64,000 nucleotides of DNA from Enterovibrio norvegicus_B (GTDB taxonomy: Bacteria > Pseudomonadota > Gammaproteobacteria > Enterobacterales > Vibrionaceae). Location: contig NZ_MDAG01000011.1 in NCBI RefSeq assembly GCF_002876705.1, positions 1 to 64,000 of the forward strand, in the 5' to 3' direction. Shown one piece after another: positions 35,409-44,226 of this stretch. A program made the translations under genes and the position numbers. The notes beneath the pieces were generated by a model. That model was not told the DNA's origin. It made no database searches and saw only the letters and a list, made by a program, of their open reading frames with translations. The number at the start of each line of letters is the position of its first letter. Positions within the stretch are counted from its first letter, which is position 1.

Positions 35409-35879
35409 GTGAATATCAACGCAACTCTAATCGGCCAGGCGATCGCTTTTACCATGTTTGTTGTGTTCTGCATGAAATATGTATGGCCACCAATCATGCA
35501 AGCGATTGAGGAACGTCAGAAGAAAATTGCTGACGGTCTAGCGGCAGCTGAGCGTGCCGCAAAAGACCTGGATTTGGCCCAGGCTAATGCTTCAGATCAA
35601 CTTAAAGAAGCAAAGCGTTCTGCAACTGAGATCATCGATCAAGCAAACAAGCGTAAAGCTCAAATTATCGACCAAGCCCGCGAAGAAGCTAACACTGAAC
35701 GCGAAAATATCCTTAACCAAGGACAGGCTGAACTCGAAGCTGAACGCAACCGTGCCCGCGATGAACTGCGCAAACAAGTTGCAACTCTAGCCGTGATCGG
35801 TGCTGAGAAAATCCTTGAGCGCTCAATTGATGAGAACGCTCACCGAGATATTCTCGATAAAATCACTGCAGAACTTTAA
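35409..35879 (+). CDS. atpF: ATP synthase F0 subunit b
   Basis: The 156-residue peripheral stalk subunit: one N-terminal membrane helix (residues about 5-25) followed by a long charged coiled coil to the C-terminus. It starts with GTG (VNINATLIGQAIAF), preceded by GGAGGCGG. Length equals E. coli (156). Confidence 0.95.
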   Translation: MNINATLIGQAIAFTMFVVFCMKYVWPPIMQAIEERQKKIADGLAAAERAAKDLDLAQANASDQLKEAKRSATEIIDQANKRKAQIIDQAREEANTERENILNQGQAELEAERNRARDELRKQVATLAVIGAEKILERSIDENAHRDILDKITAEL

Positions 35880-35894
35880 GAAGGAGGGGCAGAT

Positions 35895-36428
35895 ATGTCT
35901 GAACTGACTACCATCGCACGCCCCTACGCTAAAGCAGCCTTCGACCTTGCAGTAGAAAAAGGTGAGTTAGACCAGTGGTCTGAAATGCTTGCCTTTGCTG
36001 CTGAAGTCGCCCGTAACGAAACCATTGCAGATTTTCTCAGTGGCATGAATTCAGCGGAAAAGCTGACAGAAATTTTTGTTTCTGTATGTGGCGAACAGCT
36101 CAATGAACAAGGCCAAAACCTGATTAAGGTAATGGCCGAGAATGGACGCCTTGCAGCGTTGCCGGATGTATCTATTCAGTTCTTGGCGTTACGCCGTGAA
36201 CTTGAAAAGCTAGTGGATGTTGAAGTCCTCTCAGCCATCGCGCTTAGCCAAGCGCAAATAGATGCTATTGCCAGCAAACTGGAAGCGCGCCTTGAGCGCA
36301 AAGTGAAGCTGAACTGTAGTGTAGACGAGACCCTGGTTGCCGGGGTTGTGATTCGAGCTGGAGACTTGATCATTGATAACTCAGTAAGCGGCCGTGTCCG
36401 TAGACTGAGCGATGCATTGCAGTCTTGA
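35895..36428 (+). CDS. atpH: ATP synthase F1 subunit delta
   Basis: The 177-residue OSCP-like subunit joining the b dimer to the F1 head (MSELTTIARPYAKAAFD is the family start; GVVIRAGDLIIDNSVSGRVRRL is the C-terminal signature). AGGAGGGG precedes the ATG; 15 bp from atpF and 16 bp from atpA. Confidence 0.96.
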   Translation: MSELTTIARPYAKAAFDLAVEKGELDQWSEMLAFAAEVARNETIADFLSGMNSAEKLTEIFVSVCGEQLNEQGQNLIKVMAENGRLAALPDVSIQFLALRRELEKLVDVEVLSAIALSQAQIDAIASKLEARLERKVKLNCSVDETLVAGVVIRAGDLIIDNSVSGRVRRLSDALQS

Positions 36429-36444
36429 TTTGGGGAATTGGAGC

Positions 36445-37986
36445 ATGCAACTTAATTCCACGGAAATTAGCGAACTAATCAAACAACGTATCGAAAACTT
36501 TAACGTTGTTAGTGAAGCTCGCAACGAAGGTACCATCGTGTCAGTCAGTGACGGTATCATTCGTATCCATGGCCTTGCTGATGCGATGCAAGGTGAAATG
36601 ATTGAACTACCAGGCAACCGCTTCGCGTTGGCGCTCAACCTTGAGCGCGACTCTGTAGGTGCGGTTGTTATGGGTCCATATGCCGACCTTCAGGAAGGCA
36701 TGAAAGTAACCGGTACTGGTCGCATTCTTGAAGTGCCAGTAGGTCCTGAGCTACTGGGTCGTGTGGTTAACACCTTGGGTGAACCTATCGACGGTAAAGG
36801 TCCGATTGAAGCAAAATTAACTTCTCCTGTAGAAGTGATTGCACCGGGCGTTATCGCTCGTCAATCTGTTGACCAGCCAGTACAGACCGGTTACAAGGCA
36901 GTTGATGCCATGATCCCAATCGGCCGTGGCCAGCGTGAGCTGATCATCGGTGACCGCCAGACAGGTAAAACTGCGATGGCTATCGATGCGATCATCAACC
37001 AGAAGAACTCTGGAATCTACTCTATCTATGTTGCTATCGGCCAGAAAGCGTCAACCATTGCTAACGTGGTTCGCAAACTGGAAGAGCACGACGCACTGAA
37101 GAACACCGTCGTTGTTGTTGCATCTGCTTCTGAAGCAGCGGCACTGCAATACCTTGCACCTTATGCAGGTTGTGCGATGGGTGAATACTTCCGTGACCGT
37201 GGTGAAGATGCGCTGATCGTATATGATGATTTGTCTAAGCAAGCAGTTGCTTACCGTCAAATTTCTCTATTGCTACGTCGTCCACCAGGTCGTGAAGCAT
37301 TCCCAGGTGATGTTTTCTATCTCCACTCACGTCTTCTAGAACGCGCTGCGCGCGTCAATGCTGACTACGTTGAGAAATTCACCAACGGTGAAGTGAAAGG
37401 CAAAACAGGTTCTTTGACCGCACTGCCTATCATCGAAACCCAAGCGGGTGACGTATCTGCGTTCGTTCCAACCAACGTTATCTCGATTACCGATGGTCAG
37501 ATCTTCCTGCAGTCCGAACTGTTCAACGCGGGTATTCGCCCAGCTGTTGACCCAGGTATTTCGGTATCTCGTGTAGGTGGTTCAGCACAAACCAAGATCA
37601 TGAAGAAGTTGTCTGGTGGTATCCGTACCGCACTGGCGCAATATCGTGAACTTGCGGCGTTTGCTCAGTTCTCATCAGATCTTGATGAAGCAACGAAGAA
37701 GCAGCTGGATCATGGTCAAAAAGTGACCGAGCTGATGAAGCAGAAGCAATATGCACCAATGTCTGTGTTTGAGCAGGGCTTGGTAATTTTTGCAGCTGAA
37801 AAAGGCTATTTGACTGACGTTCAGTTGGTGAAACTGGCTGACTTCGAAGCTGCTCTGCTTGCATTTGCTAAGGCGCAATATGCTGAGTTGGTTGCCCAGA
37901 TTGAAGAATCGGGTAATTACAACGGCGAAATCGAAACGCAACTTGCTAAGTTGGTTGAAGATTTCAAGGCAACGCAAACCTGGTAA
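36445..37986 (+). CDS. atpA: ATP synthase F1 subunit alpha
   Basis: The 513-residue non-catalytic nucleotide-binding subunit. I start at the ATG at 36445 (MQLNSTEISELIKQRI), which equals the E. coli start and length and has a GGAG site; an in-frame ATG eleven codons upstream lies inside atpH. The P-loop is GDRQTGKTAMA (about residue 169-179), and the arginine finger is in PAVDPGISVSRVGGSAQ. Confidence 0.97.
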   Translation: MQLNSTEISELIKQRIENFNVVSEARNEGTIVSVSDGIIRIHGLADAMQGEMIELPGNRFALALNLERDSVGAVVMGPYADLQEGMKVTGTGRILEVPVGPELLGRVVNTLGEPIDGKGPIEAKLTSPVEVIAPGVIARQSVDQPVQTGYKAVDAMIPIGRGQRELIIGDRQTGKTAMAIDAIINQKNSGIYSIYVAIGQKASTIANVVRKLEEHDALKNTVVVVASASEAAALQYLAPYAGCAMGEYFRDRGEDALIVYDDLSKQAVAYRQISLLLRRPPGREAFPGDVFYLHSRLLERAARVNADYVEKFTNGEVKGKTGSLTALPIIETQAGDVSAFVPTNVISITDGQIFLQSELFNAGIRPAVDPGISVSRVGGSAQTKIMKKLSGGIRTALAQYRELAAFAQFSSDLDEATKKQLDHGQKVTELMKQKQYAPMSVFEQGLVIFAAEKGYLTDVQLVKLADFEAALLAFAKAQYAELVAQIEESGNYNGEIETQLAKLVEDFKATQTW

Positions 37987-38032
37987 TGCGTAGAAGGCCG
38001 CTTATGCGGCCTTCTGACAACGGAGAGTAACG

Positions 38033-38899
38033 ATGGCCGGCGCAAAAGAAATTCGTAACAAGATCGGAAGTGTGAAAAGCACACAGAAGATCACCAAAGC
38101 GATGGAAATGGTAGCAGCTTCTAAAATGCGTCGTTCGCAAGACGCAATGGAATCTTCTCGTCCATACGCGACTACTATGCGCAAAGTGATCGGTCATGTC
38201 GCCCTTGGTAAATTAGAGTATCGCCATCCTTATTTGGAAGAGCGTGAAGCCAAGCGCGTCGGTTATATCGTCGTATCATCTGATCGTGGTCTGTGTGGTG
38301 GCTTGAACATTAACGTGTTCAAGCGTGCTATCACTGAAATGCAAGAGTGGACTCAAAAAGGTGCAGACGTTGAAACTGCACTTATTGGTGCAAAAGCAAC
38401 GGCATTTTTTAACAGCTACGGCGGAAATGTTTCAGCACAAGTTTCTGGCTTGGGTGATAACCCATCACTGGAAGACCTGATCGGTACGGTCGGTGTGATG
38501 CTGAAAAAATACGATGACGGCCAACTGGATCGCCTATATCTGGTGTACAACAAGTTTGTAAACACCATGACGCAGGAACCAGTGATCGATCAATTGCTGC
38601 CTTTGCCTAAGTCAGAAGACGAAGAAATGAAACGCAGCCATGCTTGGGATTACATTTATGAGCCTGAGCCTAAACCACTGCTAGATACCTTGTTGGTTCG
38701 CTATGTTGAATCACAAGTTTATCAAGGTGTAGTGGAAAACCTCGCGTGCGAACAAGCGGCGCGAATGGTTGCGATGAAGGCTGCAACAGATAATGCAGGT
38801 GACATCATTGATGAACTGCAACTGGTGTATAACAAAGCCCGTCAGACTGCAATTACACAAGAGCTCTCGGAGATTGTCTCCGGTGCAGCGGCCGTGTAA
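38033..38899 (+). CDS. atpG: ATP synthase F1 subunit gamma
   Basis: The 288-residue central rotor shaft. N-terminal MAGAKEIRNKIGSVKSTQKITKAMEMVAASKM and C-terminal MKAATDNAGDIIDELQLVYNKARQ helices form the coiled coil within the alpha-beta hexamer. A short hairpin (AAGGCCGC-TTAT-GCGGCCTT, 37994-38013) lies between atpA and atpG, as often found in this operon. Confidence 0.97.
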   Translation: MAGAKEIRNKIGSVKSTQKITKAMEMVAASKMRRSQDAMESSRPYATTMRKVIGHVALGKLEYRHPYLEEREAKRVGYIVVSSDRGLCGGLNINVFKRAITEMQEWTQKGADVETALIGAKATAFFNSYGGNVSAQVSGLGDNPSLEDLIGTVGVMLKKYDDGQLDRLYLVYNKFVNTMTQEPVIDQLLPLPKSEDEEMKRSHAWDYIYEPEPKPLLDTLLVRYVESQVYQGVVENLACEQAARMVAMKAATDNAGDIIDELQLVYNKARQTAITQELSEIVSGAAAV

Positions 38900-38934
38900 G
38901 GCAAGGGCCAACGAACTATTTTAGAGGAATAACG

Positions 38935-40338
38935 ATGGCTACAGGTAAGATCGTTCAGATCATCGGTGCGGTAGTCGACGTGGAGTTTCCACAGGAATCA
39001 GTACCTCAGGTATATGATGCCCTGAACGTGAAACGTGAAGGCGAGCGTCTGGTGCTGGAAGTTCAGCAACAGCTGGGTGGTGGTATTGTCCGTACCATCG
39101 CGATGGGTTCGTCTGATGGTCTGCGTCGTGGACTAGAAATAGAGAACACAGGCAAGCCGATTGAAGTGCCAGTAGGCACTGCAACCCTAGGTCGTATCAT
39201 GAACGTACTGGGTGACTCAATCGACGAGCGTGGCGATATCGGTGAAGAAGAGCGTTACTCTATTCACCGTGCCGCACCAAGCTATGAAGATCAGTCTAAC
39301 GCGACTGAGCTGCTAGAAACCGGTGTAAAAGTAATCGACTTGGTTTGCCCATTTGCGAAGGGTGGTAAAATCGGTCTATTCGGTGGTGCTGGTGTAGGTA
39401 AGACCGTCAACATGATGGAACTTATCAACAACATCGCACTGCAACACTCAGGTCTATCAGTATTCGCAGGTGTTGGTGAGCGTACTCGTGAGGGTAACGA
39501 CTTCTACTTCGAAATGCAGGAAGCCGGTGTTGTTAACATCGAAAACCCAGCAGAATCAAAAGTAGCCATGGTTTATGGTCAGATGAACGAGCCACCAGGT
39601 AACCGTCTACGCGTAGCGTTGACCGGCCTTACTATGGCTGAGAAGTTCCGTGACGAAGGCCGTGACGTACTTCTGTTTATCGATAACATCTACCGCTACA
39701 CCTTGGCAGGTACTGAAGTATCAGCACTGCTAGGTCGTATGCCTTCTGCGGTAGGCTACCAGCCTACACTAGCGGAAGAGATGGGTGTTCTTCAAGAACG
39801 TATCACGTCTACCAAGAGTGGTTCTATCACATCTGTACAGGCCGTTTACGTCCCTGCGGATGACTTGACTGACCCATCACCAGCAACCACGTTTGCTCAC
39901 TTGGATGCGACCGTTGTACTTTCACGTAACATCGCCTCTTTGGGTCTATACCCAGCGATTGACCCATTGGACTCGACATCTCGTCAGCTAGATCCATTGG
40001 TTATCGGTCAAGAGCACTATGATGTTGCGCGTGGCGTTCAGTCTGTACTGCAGCGTTACAAAGAACTGAAAGACATCATCGCTATCTTGGGTATGGATGA
40101 ATTGTCAGAAGACGACAAACTTGCGGTATCTCGTGCTCGTAAGATTGAACGTTTCTTGACGCAGCCATACCACGTTGCTGAAGTATTCACTGGTCAACCT
40201 GGTGTTTACGTTTCGCTTAAAGAAACCATCGCTGGCTTTAAAGGCCTGATGAGTGGCGAGTACGACGATATCCCAGAGCAGGCATTCCTGTACTGTGGTG
40301 GTATGGAAGAAGTACTCGAAAAAGCGAAGAACCTGTAA
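38935..40338 (+). CDS. atpD: ATP synthase F1 subunit beta
   Basis: The 467-residue catalytic subunit. P-loop GGAGVGKTVNMMELI (about residue 149-156), the catalytic glutamate in GVGERTREGNDFY and the DELSEED loop (MDELSEDDK, about residue 380) are present. Confidence 0.98.
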   Translation: MATGKIVQIIGAVVDVEFPQESVPQVYDALNVKREGERLVLEVQQQLGGGIVRTIAMGSSDGLRRGLEIENTGKPIEVPVGTATLGRIMNVLGDSIDERGDIGEEERYSIHRAAPSYEDQSNATELLETGVKVIDLVCPFAKGGKIGLFGGAGVGKTVNMMELINNIALQHSGLSVFAGVGERTREGNDFYFEMQEAGVVNIENPAESKVAMVYGQMNEPPGNRLRVALTGLTMAEKFRDEGRDVLLFIDNIYRYTLAGTEVSALLGRMPSAVGYQPTLAEEMGVLQERITSTKSGSITSVQAVYVPADDLTDPSPATTFAHLDATVVLSRNIASLGLYPAIDPLDSTSRQLDPLVIGQEHYDVARGVQSVLQRYKELKDIIAILGMDELSEDDKLAVSRARKIERFLTQPYHVAEVFTGQPGVYVSLKETIAGFKGLMSGEYDDIPEQAFLYCGGMEEVLEKAKNL

Positions 40339-40356
40339 GGGTTTTTAGGAGGCGAT

Positions 40357-40779
40357 ATGGCAGCGATGACCTTCCACCTGGATGTAGTAAGTGCAGAGAA
40401 ACAATTGTTTTCTGGCCGTGCTGAATCTATTCAGGTAACTGGTAGCGAAGGTGAGCTTGGTATTTTCCCAAGTCACACCCCGCTGCTGACCGCCATTACG
40501 CCCGGCATGATCCGAATTACTAAACAACATGGCCATGAGGAAGTGATTTATCTTTCTGGTGGTACGTTGGAAGTACAACCAAGCACAGTTACTGTGCTTG
40601 CTGATACCGCGATTCGCGGTGTTGATTTGGACCAAGCTAAGGCGGAAGAAGCGAAGCGACGTGCTGAGGATCGTATCCTCAACAAGCACGGTGATATGGA
40701 CTTCGCTCAGGCGGCCAGTGACCTGGCCAAAGCGATTGCCCAGCTACGAGTTATCGAGCTGACAAAAAAGGCGCGCTAA
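40357..40779 (+). CDS. atpC: ATP synthase F1 subunit epsilon
   Basis: The 140-residue epsilon subunit, made of an N-terminal beta sandwich (SGRAESIQVTGSEGELGIFPSHTPLLTAI) and a C-terminal two-helix inhibitory domain. AGGAGG lies before the ATG. It ends the atp operon and is followed by a terminator. Confidence 0.96.
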   Translation: MAAMTFHLDVVSAEKQLFSGRAESIQVTGSEGELGIFPSHTPLLTAITPGMIRITKQHGHEEVIYLSGGTLEVQPSTVTVLADTAIRGVDLDQAKAEEAKRRAEDRILNKHGDMDFAQAASDLAKAIAQLRVIELTKKAR

Positions 40780-40806
40780 TATCCGGCCGGATAAACAGCC
40801 AAAAAT

Positions 40807-40836
40807 AAAAGGCGACCAAATAGGTCGCCTTTTTTA
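40807..40836 (+). terminator. Terminator of the atp operon
   Basis: GGCGACC-AAATA-GGTCGCC stem flanked by A and T runs, 31 bp past the atpC stop. Confidence 0.9.
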
Positions 40837-40991
40837 TCACTAAAAATTCTCACTTCGTCGATTTATTGATACAGAGTGACGGAAATCTTTCTTATTCTTA
40901 ATAATTTGAATCCCGTTCCCCGAGTGAAATCGCTACAATACACAACAATTATATTTGAAGTTGATACTGAGCAATAAGGATACCTCTTCTC

Positions 40992-42353
40992 ATGAATTTC
41001 AGTGCCGTCATTCTGGCCGCGGGCAAAGGCACCCGTATGTATTCAAATTTGCCAAAGGTGCTTCATACCCTTGCGGGTAAACCAATGGTGAAACACGTTA
41101 TCGATACCTGCTGTTCGTTGGGTGCTCAGCAACTTCACTTGGTCTACGGACATGGCGGCGATGACATGAAAGCGGTGTTGTCTCAAGAGCCAGTTAATTG
41201 GGTATTGCAGGCAGAGCAACTGGGAACCGGTCATGCGGTTGATCAGGCATCTAGTGAGTTTCGAGATGATGAGCAAGTGTTGGTGCTATATGGTGATGTT
41301 CCACTCATCAGCGAGCAAACAATTGAAAACTTGTTAGATGCACAGCCTGACGGCGGTATTGCGCTTTTGACTGTCGTGCTTGATGACCCATCGGGTTATG
41401 GTCGTATTGTTCGCCGTAACGGTCCTGTTGTTGCCATTGTTGAAGACAAAGATGCGTCGCAAGAACAAAAACTGATCAAAGAAATCAATACCGGGGTCAT
41501 GGTCGCAACAGGCCGAGACCTACGCCGTTGGTTATCAGCGCTGAACAATGAAAATGCGCAGGGTGAATATTACCTCACGGACGTGATTGCTATCGCTCAC
41601 AACGAAGGCCGTGCAGTTGAAGCCGTACACCCAGAAAGTGCGATTGAAGTTGAAGGTGTTAACAACCGTATTCAATTGGCACGTCTTGAGCGTGCTTTCC
41701 AAGCGGCACAAGCTGAAAAGCTATTGGAAAGTGGCGTGATGTTGCGTGACCCAGCGCGTTTCGACCTTCGTGGCCAACTTCAATGTGGTACGGATGTCGA
41801 AATCGACGTGAATGTCGTTGTCGAAGGTACAGTGACTTTGGGCGATAACGTGGTTATCGGCGCGGGTTGTGTACTAAAAGATTGTGAGATCGATGATAAC
41901 ACCGTTGTTCGTCCTTACAGCGTGATTGAAGGTGCGTCAGTCGGTGAAGATTGCACCGTGGGTCCATTTGCACGTTTACGCCCTGGTGCGGAGCTGGTGG
42001 GAGACTCTCACGTAGGTAACTTCGTTGAAGTGAAAAACACCCGATTAGGTAAGGGGTCGAAAGCTAACCACTTAACATACCTCGGTGATGCTGAGATTGG
42101 CGATCGTGTGAATATTGGTGCGGGCGCAATTACCTGTAACTATGATGGTGCGAACAAGCATAAAACCATTATTGAAGATGATGTGTTTGTTGGGTCTGAT
42201 ACTCAGCTAATCGCACCTGTTACAGTGAAAAAAGGTGCGACAATTGGTGCTGGCACCACGCTAACCAGCGATGTCGCAGAAGGACAGCTTGTTATCACCC
42301 GTGCAAAAGCACGTGCTTTTGATGGTTGGACTCGGCCTGTTAAGAAGAAATAA
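40992..42353 (+). CDS. glmU: Bifunctional UDP-GlcNAc pyrophosphorylase / glucosamine-1-phosphate acetyltransferase
   Basis: The 453-residue enzyme making UDP-GlcNAc for peptidoglycan and LPS. The N-terminal pyrophosphorylase carries LAAGKGTRMYSNLPKVLH; the C-terminal left-handed beta-helix hexapeptide repeats start near residue 250 and include the catalytic histidine in ARLRPGAELVG...KNTRLGKGSKANHLTYLGDAEIG-type context. It supplies the pathway together with glmS further right. Confidence 0.97.
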   Translation: MNFSAVILAAGKGTRMYSNLPKVLHTLAGKPMVKHVIDTCCSLGAQQLHLVYGHGGDDMKAVLSQEPVNWVLQAEQLGTGHAVDQASSEFRDDEQVLVLYGDVPLISEQTIENLLDAQPDGGIALLTVVLDDPSGYGRIVRRNGPVVAIVEDKDASQEQKLIKEINTGVMVATGRDLRRWLSALNNENAQGEYYLTDVIAIAHNEGRAVEAVHPESAIEVEGVNNRIQLARLERAFQAAQAEKLLESGVMLRDPARFDLRGQLQCGTDVEIDVNVVVEGTVTLGDNVVIGAGCVLKDCEIDDNTVVRPYSVIEGASVGEDCTVGPFARLRPGAELVGDSHVGNFVEVKNTRLGKGSKANHLTYLGDAEIGDRVNIGAGAITCNYDGANKHKTIIEDDVFVGSDTQLIAPVTVKKGATIGAGTTLTSDVAEGQLVITRAKARAFDGWTRPVKKK

Positions 42354-42367
42354 CGCCTGCCATGCAT

Positions 42368-42397
42368 AAAAAAACACCGCAAAAGCGGTGTTTTTTT
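42368..42397 (+). terminator. Terminator of glmU
   Basis: AAACACCGC-AAAA-GCGGTGTTT with A and T runs on both sides. Confidence 0.9.
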
Positions 42398-42437
42398 ATT
42401 GAAGCGATTAAATCGCCATCAAACGAAAAATAGGGGG

Positions 42438-42466
42438 TTGACGGCTTTCTGAATCCGCAATACTAT
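42438..42466 (+). promoter_or_regulatory. Promoter of the tRNA operon
   Basis: TTGACG (42438-42443), 17-bp spacer and TACTAT (42461-42466), with a GC-rich ACGCGCC discriminator typical of stringently controlled stable-RNA promoters, 12 bp before the first tRNA. Confidence 0.8.
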
Positions 42467-42478
42467 ACGCGCCTCAGT

Positions 42479-42553
42479 TGGGATATCGCCAAGCGGTAAG
42501 GCAGCGGCTTTTGATGCCGCCATTCCCTGGTTCGAATCCAGGTATCCCAGCCA
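42479..42553 (+). tRNA. tRNA-Gln (TTG)
   Basis: 75 nt including encoded CCA. Acceptor stem TGGGATA / TATCCCA, anticodon loop CTTTTGAT with TTG, T-loop GGTTCGAATCC. An identical copy lies at 42789. Confidence 0.95.
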
Positions 42554-42556
42554 AAT

Positions 42557-42633
42557 GCGCGCGTAGCTCAGCTGGATAGAGTACCTGGCTACGAACCAGG
42601 CGGTCGGAGGTTCGAATCCTCCCGCGCGCACCA
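42557..42633 (+). tRNA. tRNA-Arg (ACG)
   Basis: 77 nt including CCA. Acceptor stem GCGCGCG / CGCGCGC; anticodon stem CCTGG / CCAGG with ACG, whose first base is normally deaminated to inosine. Confidence 0.95.
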
Positions 42634-42669
42634 TCTTTTCTCTTTTGAGAGAGATGAGAGAAACAAAAT

Positions 42670-42754
42670 GCGGAAGTGGCGAAATTGGTAGACGCACCAG
42701 ATTTAGGTTCTGGCGCCGCAAGGTGTGAGAGTTCAAGTCTCTCCTTCCGCACCA
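42670..42754 (+). tRNA. tRNA-Leu (TAG)
   Basis: 85 nt class II tRNA with a long variable arm; acceptor stem GCGGAAG / CTTCCGC, anticodon TAG in GATTTAGGTTC. Identical to the copy at 43161. Confidence 0.95.
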
Positions 42755-42788
42755 TATTAAAGGATCATGCGATAAGCGTGGTTGCTGT

Positions 42789-42863
42789 TGGGATATCGCC
42801 AAGCGGTAAGGCAGCGGCTTTTGATGCCGCCATTCCCTGGTTCGAATCCAGGTATCCCAGCCA
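42789..42863 (+). tRNA. tRNA-Gln (TTG), second copy
   Basis: Identical over 75 nt to the tRNA-Gln at 42479, with encoded CCA. Confidence 0.95.
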
Positions 42864-42874
42864 TATTTTGGCAT

Positions 42875-42951
42875 GGCTACGTAGCTCAGTTGGTTAGAGC
42901 ACATCACTCATAATGATGGGGTCACAGGTTCGAATCCCGTCGTAGCCACCA
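42875..42951 (+). tRNA. tRNA-Met (CAT), elongator
   Basis: 77 nt with encoded CCA. Acceptor stem GGCTACG / CGTAGCC with a paired first position, unlike initiator tRNA; anticodon CAT in ACTCATAA. Confidence 0.93.
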
Positions 42952-43034
42952 TTAATTCGAAAGCGTTGGCTTTCAAACAGACTGACGCACTACCAAGTGT
43001 CTAGAGTGACAAACTCAAAGTCTGAGCAAAACAT

Positions 43035-43121
43035 GCGGTGGTGGCGGAATTGGTAGACGCGCTAGCTTCAGGTGCTAGTGTCCTAACGGATGTGAGGGTT
43101 CAAGTCCCTCCCTCCGCACCA
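43035..43121 (+). tRNA. tRNA-Leu (CAG)
   Basis: 87 nt class II tRNA; acceptor GCGGTGG / pairs with CCTCCGC region, anticodon CAG between CTAGC and GCTAG, long variable arm, encoded CCA. Confidence 0.94.
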
Positions 43122-43160
43122 GATTTACTGTCCCTTTAAGGGATAGGCAAAAAGAAACAC

Positions 43161-43245
43161 GCGGAAGTGGCGAAATTGGTAGACGCACCAGATTTAGGTT
43201 CTGGCGCCGCAAGGTGTGAGAGTTCAAGTCTCTCCTTCCGCACCA
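43161..43245 (+). tRNA. tRNA-Leu (TAG), second copy
   Basis: Identical to the tRNA-Leu at 42670 over its 85 nt, with encoded CCA. Last tRNA before the operon terminator. Confidence 0.95.
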
Positions 43246-43248
43246 TAT

Positions 43249-43281
43249 AAAAAAAGCAGGCTTATTAGCCTGCTTTTTTTT
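43249..43281 (+). terminator. Terminator of the tRNA operon
   Basis: AGCAGGCT-TATT-AGCCTGCT stem preceded by seven A and followed by seven T, directly after the last tRNA. Confidence 0.92.
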
Positions 43282-43419
43282 CGTCCAAATTTTATCCTCA
43301 GTGTTCAATCTCCCTCGTTGTTACAGTCCCTTGTATAATGTCTCTCTTCACGCTTTAACAAAATTGCTGTGAGTTTTCTCGCATTTGATTCTTGATCTTT
43401 AGGTTAAAGTGAATATTAT

Positions 43420-43434
43420 CTTTCGAAACGAAAG
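43420..43434. promoter_or_regulatory. Likely DeoR-family operator (CTTTCG-3-CGAAAG)
   Basis: A perfect 6-bp inverted repeat with the TTTCG element common in DeoR-family operators, 12 bp before the start of the deoR-type gene. It suggests autoregulation, possibly extending to glmS. Confidence 0.5.
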
Positions 43435-43446
43435 TTTGGTGGTTAC

Positions 43447-44211
43447 ATGTCGAAACGTAATACTCAACAACGGCGTCACGCCATCGTGGCAATGTTGAGT
43501 GAGAAAGGAAAGGTCAGTGTAGATGAGCTCTCGGGCTTATTTGAAACATCCGAAGTTACCATCCGTAAAGACCTTGCTGAGCTTGAGAAAAACGGAATTC
43601 TACTTCGTCGTTACGGTGGTGCCGTGCCAGTTCCGCATGAAATGGTTTCGGAAAATGCCGTAAAAGTTTCGGAACAAAAGTTATCGATAGCGAAAATGGC
43701 AGCAAGCCGTATTCGGGACCATAATCGTATTGTGGTAGATAGCGGTTCAACAACCGCAGCGCTAATTCCTCTTCTGAATCAAAAACGTGGATTGGTTGTC
43801 ATGACAAACTCTTTAAGTGTTGCGCAAGCAATCAAAGAGTTGGAAAACGAACCCACCCTATTGATGACAGGAGGCACATGGGATCCGCACTCTGAGGCGT
43901 TTCAGGGGCAAATGGCGGAACAAGCACTGCGTGCGTATGACTTTGACCAATTATTTATCGGTGCTGACGGTTTAGATGTCATTCGAGGTACCACGACGTT
44001 TAATGAGCTCGTTGGACTCAGCCAAGTCATGGCAGAGGTTTCCAGAGAGATTGTCGTGATGATTGAATCGGAAAAGATAGGACGAAAAATCCCTAATCTA
44101 GAATTGCCTTGGCAGGTAATTACGACCGTTATTACAGATAACAATATCGACAGTACCACAAGACTGGCCATTGAAAAGACGGGCACAGAGGTTATCTGCG
44201 CCCCAGATTGA
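43447..44211 (+). CDS. DeoR-family regulator upstream of glmS
   Basis: A 254-residue DeoR/GlpR-type regulator. The N-terminal winged HTH contains KVSVDELSGLFETSEVTIRKDLAELEKNGILLRRYGGAVP (residues about 20-60), and the C-terminal sugar-phosphate-sensing domain has VVDSGSTTAALIPLL, MTNSLSVAQAI and FIGADGLD. It is 15 bp before glmS and probably in the same transcript, which argues for an amino-sugar phosphate effector and control of glmS; that is inferred from context. Confidence 0.85.
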   Translation: MSKRNTQQRRHAIVAMLSEKGKVSVDELSGLFETSEVTIRKDLAELEKNGILLRRYGGAVPVPHEMVSENAVKVSEQKLSIAKMAASRIRDHNRIVVDSGSTTAALIPLLNQKRGLVVMTNSLSVAQAIKELENEPTLLMTGGTWDPHSEAFQGQMAEQALRAYDFDQLFIGADGLDVIRGTTTFNELVGLSQVMAEVSREIVVMIESEKIGRKIPNLELPWQVITTVITDNNIDSTTRLAIEKTGTEVICAPD

Positions 44212-44226
44212 TAACGGGGATTTGCT

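Noticed and set aside
36412..36444. Upstream in-frame ATG for atpA
   Set aside because: It lies inside atpH, and the ATG at 36445 has the ribosome site and the universal MQLNSTEIS start.
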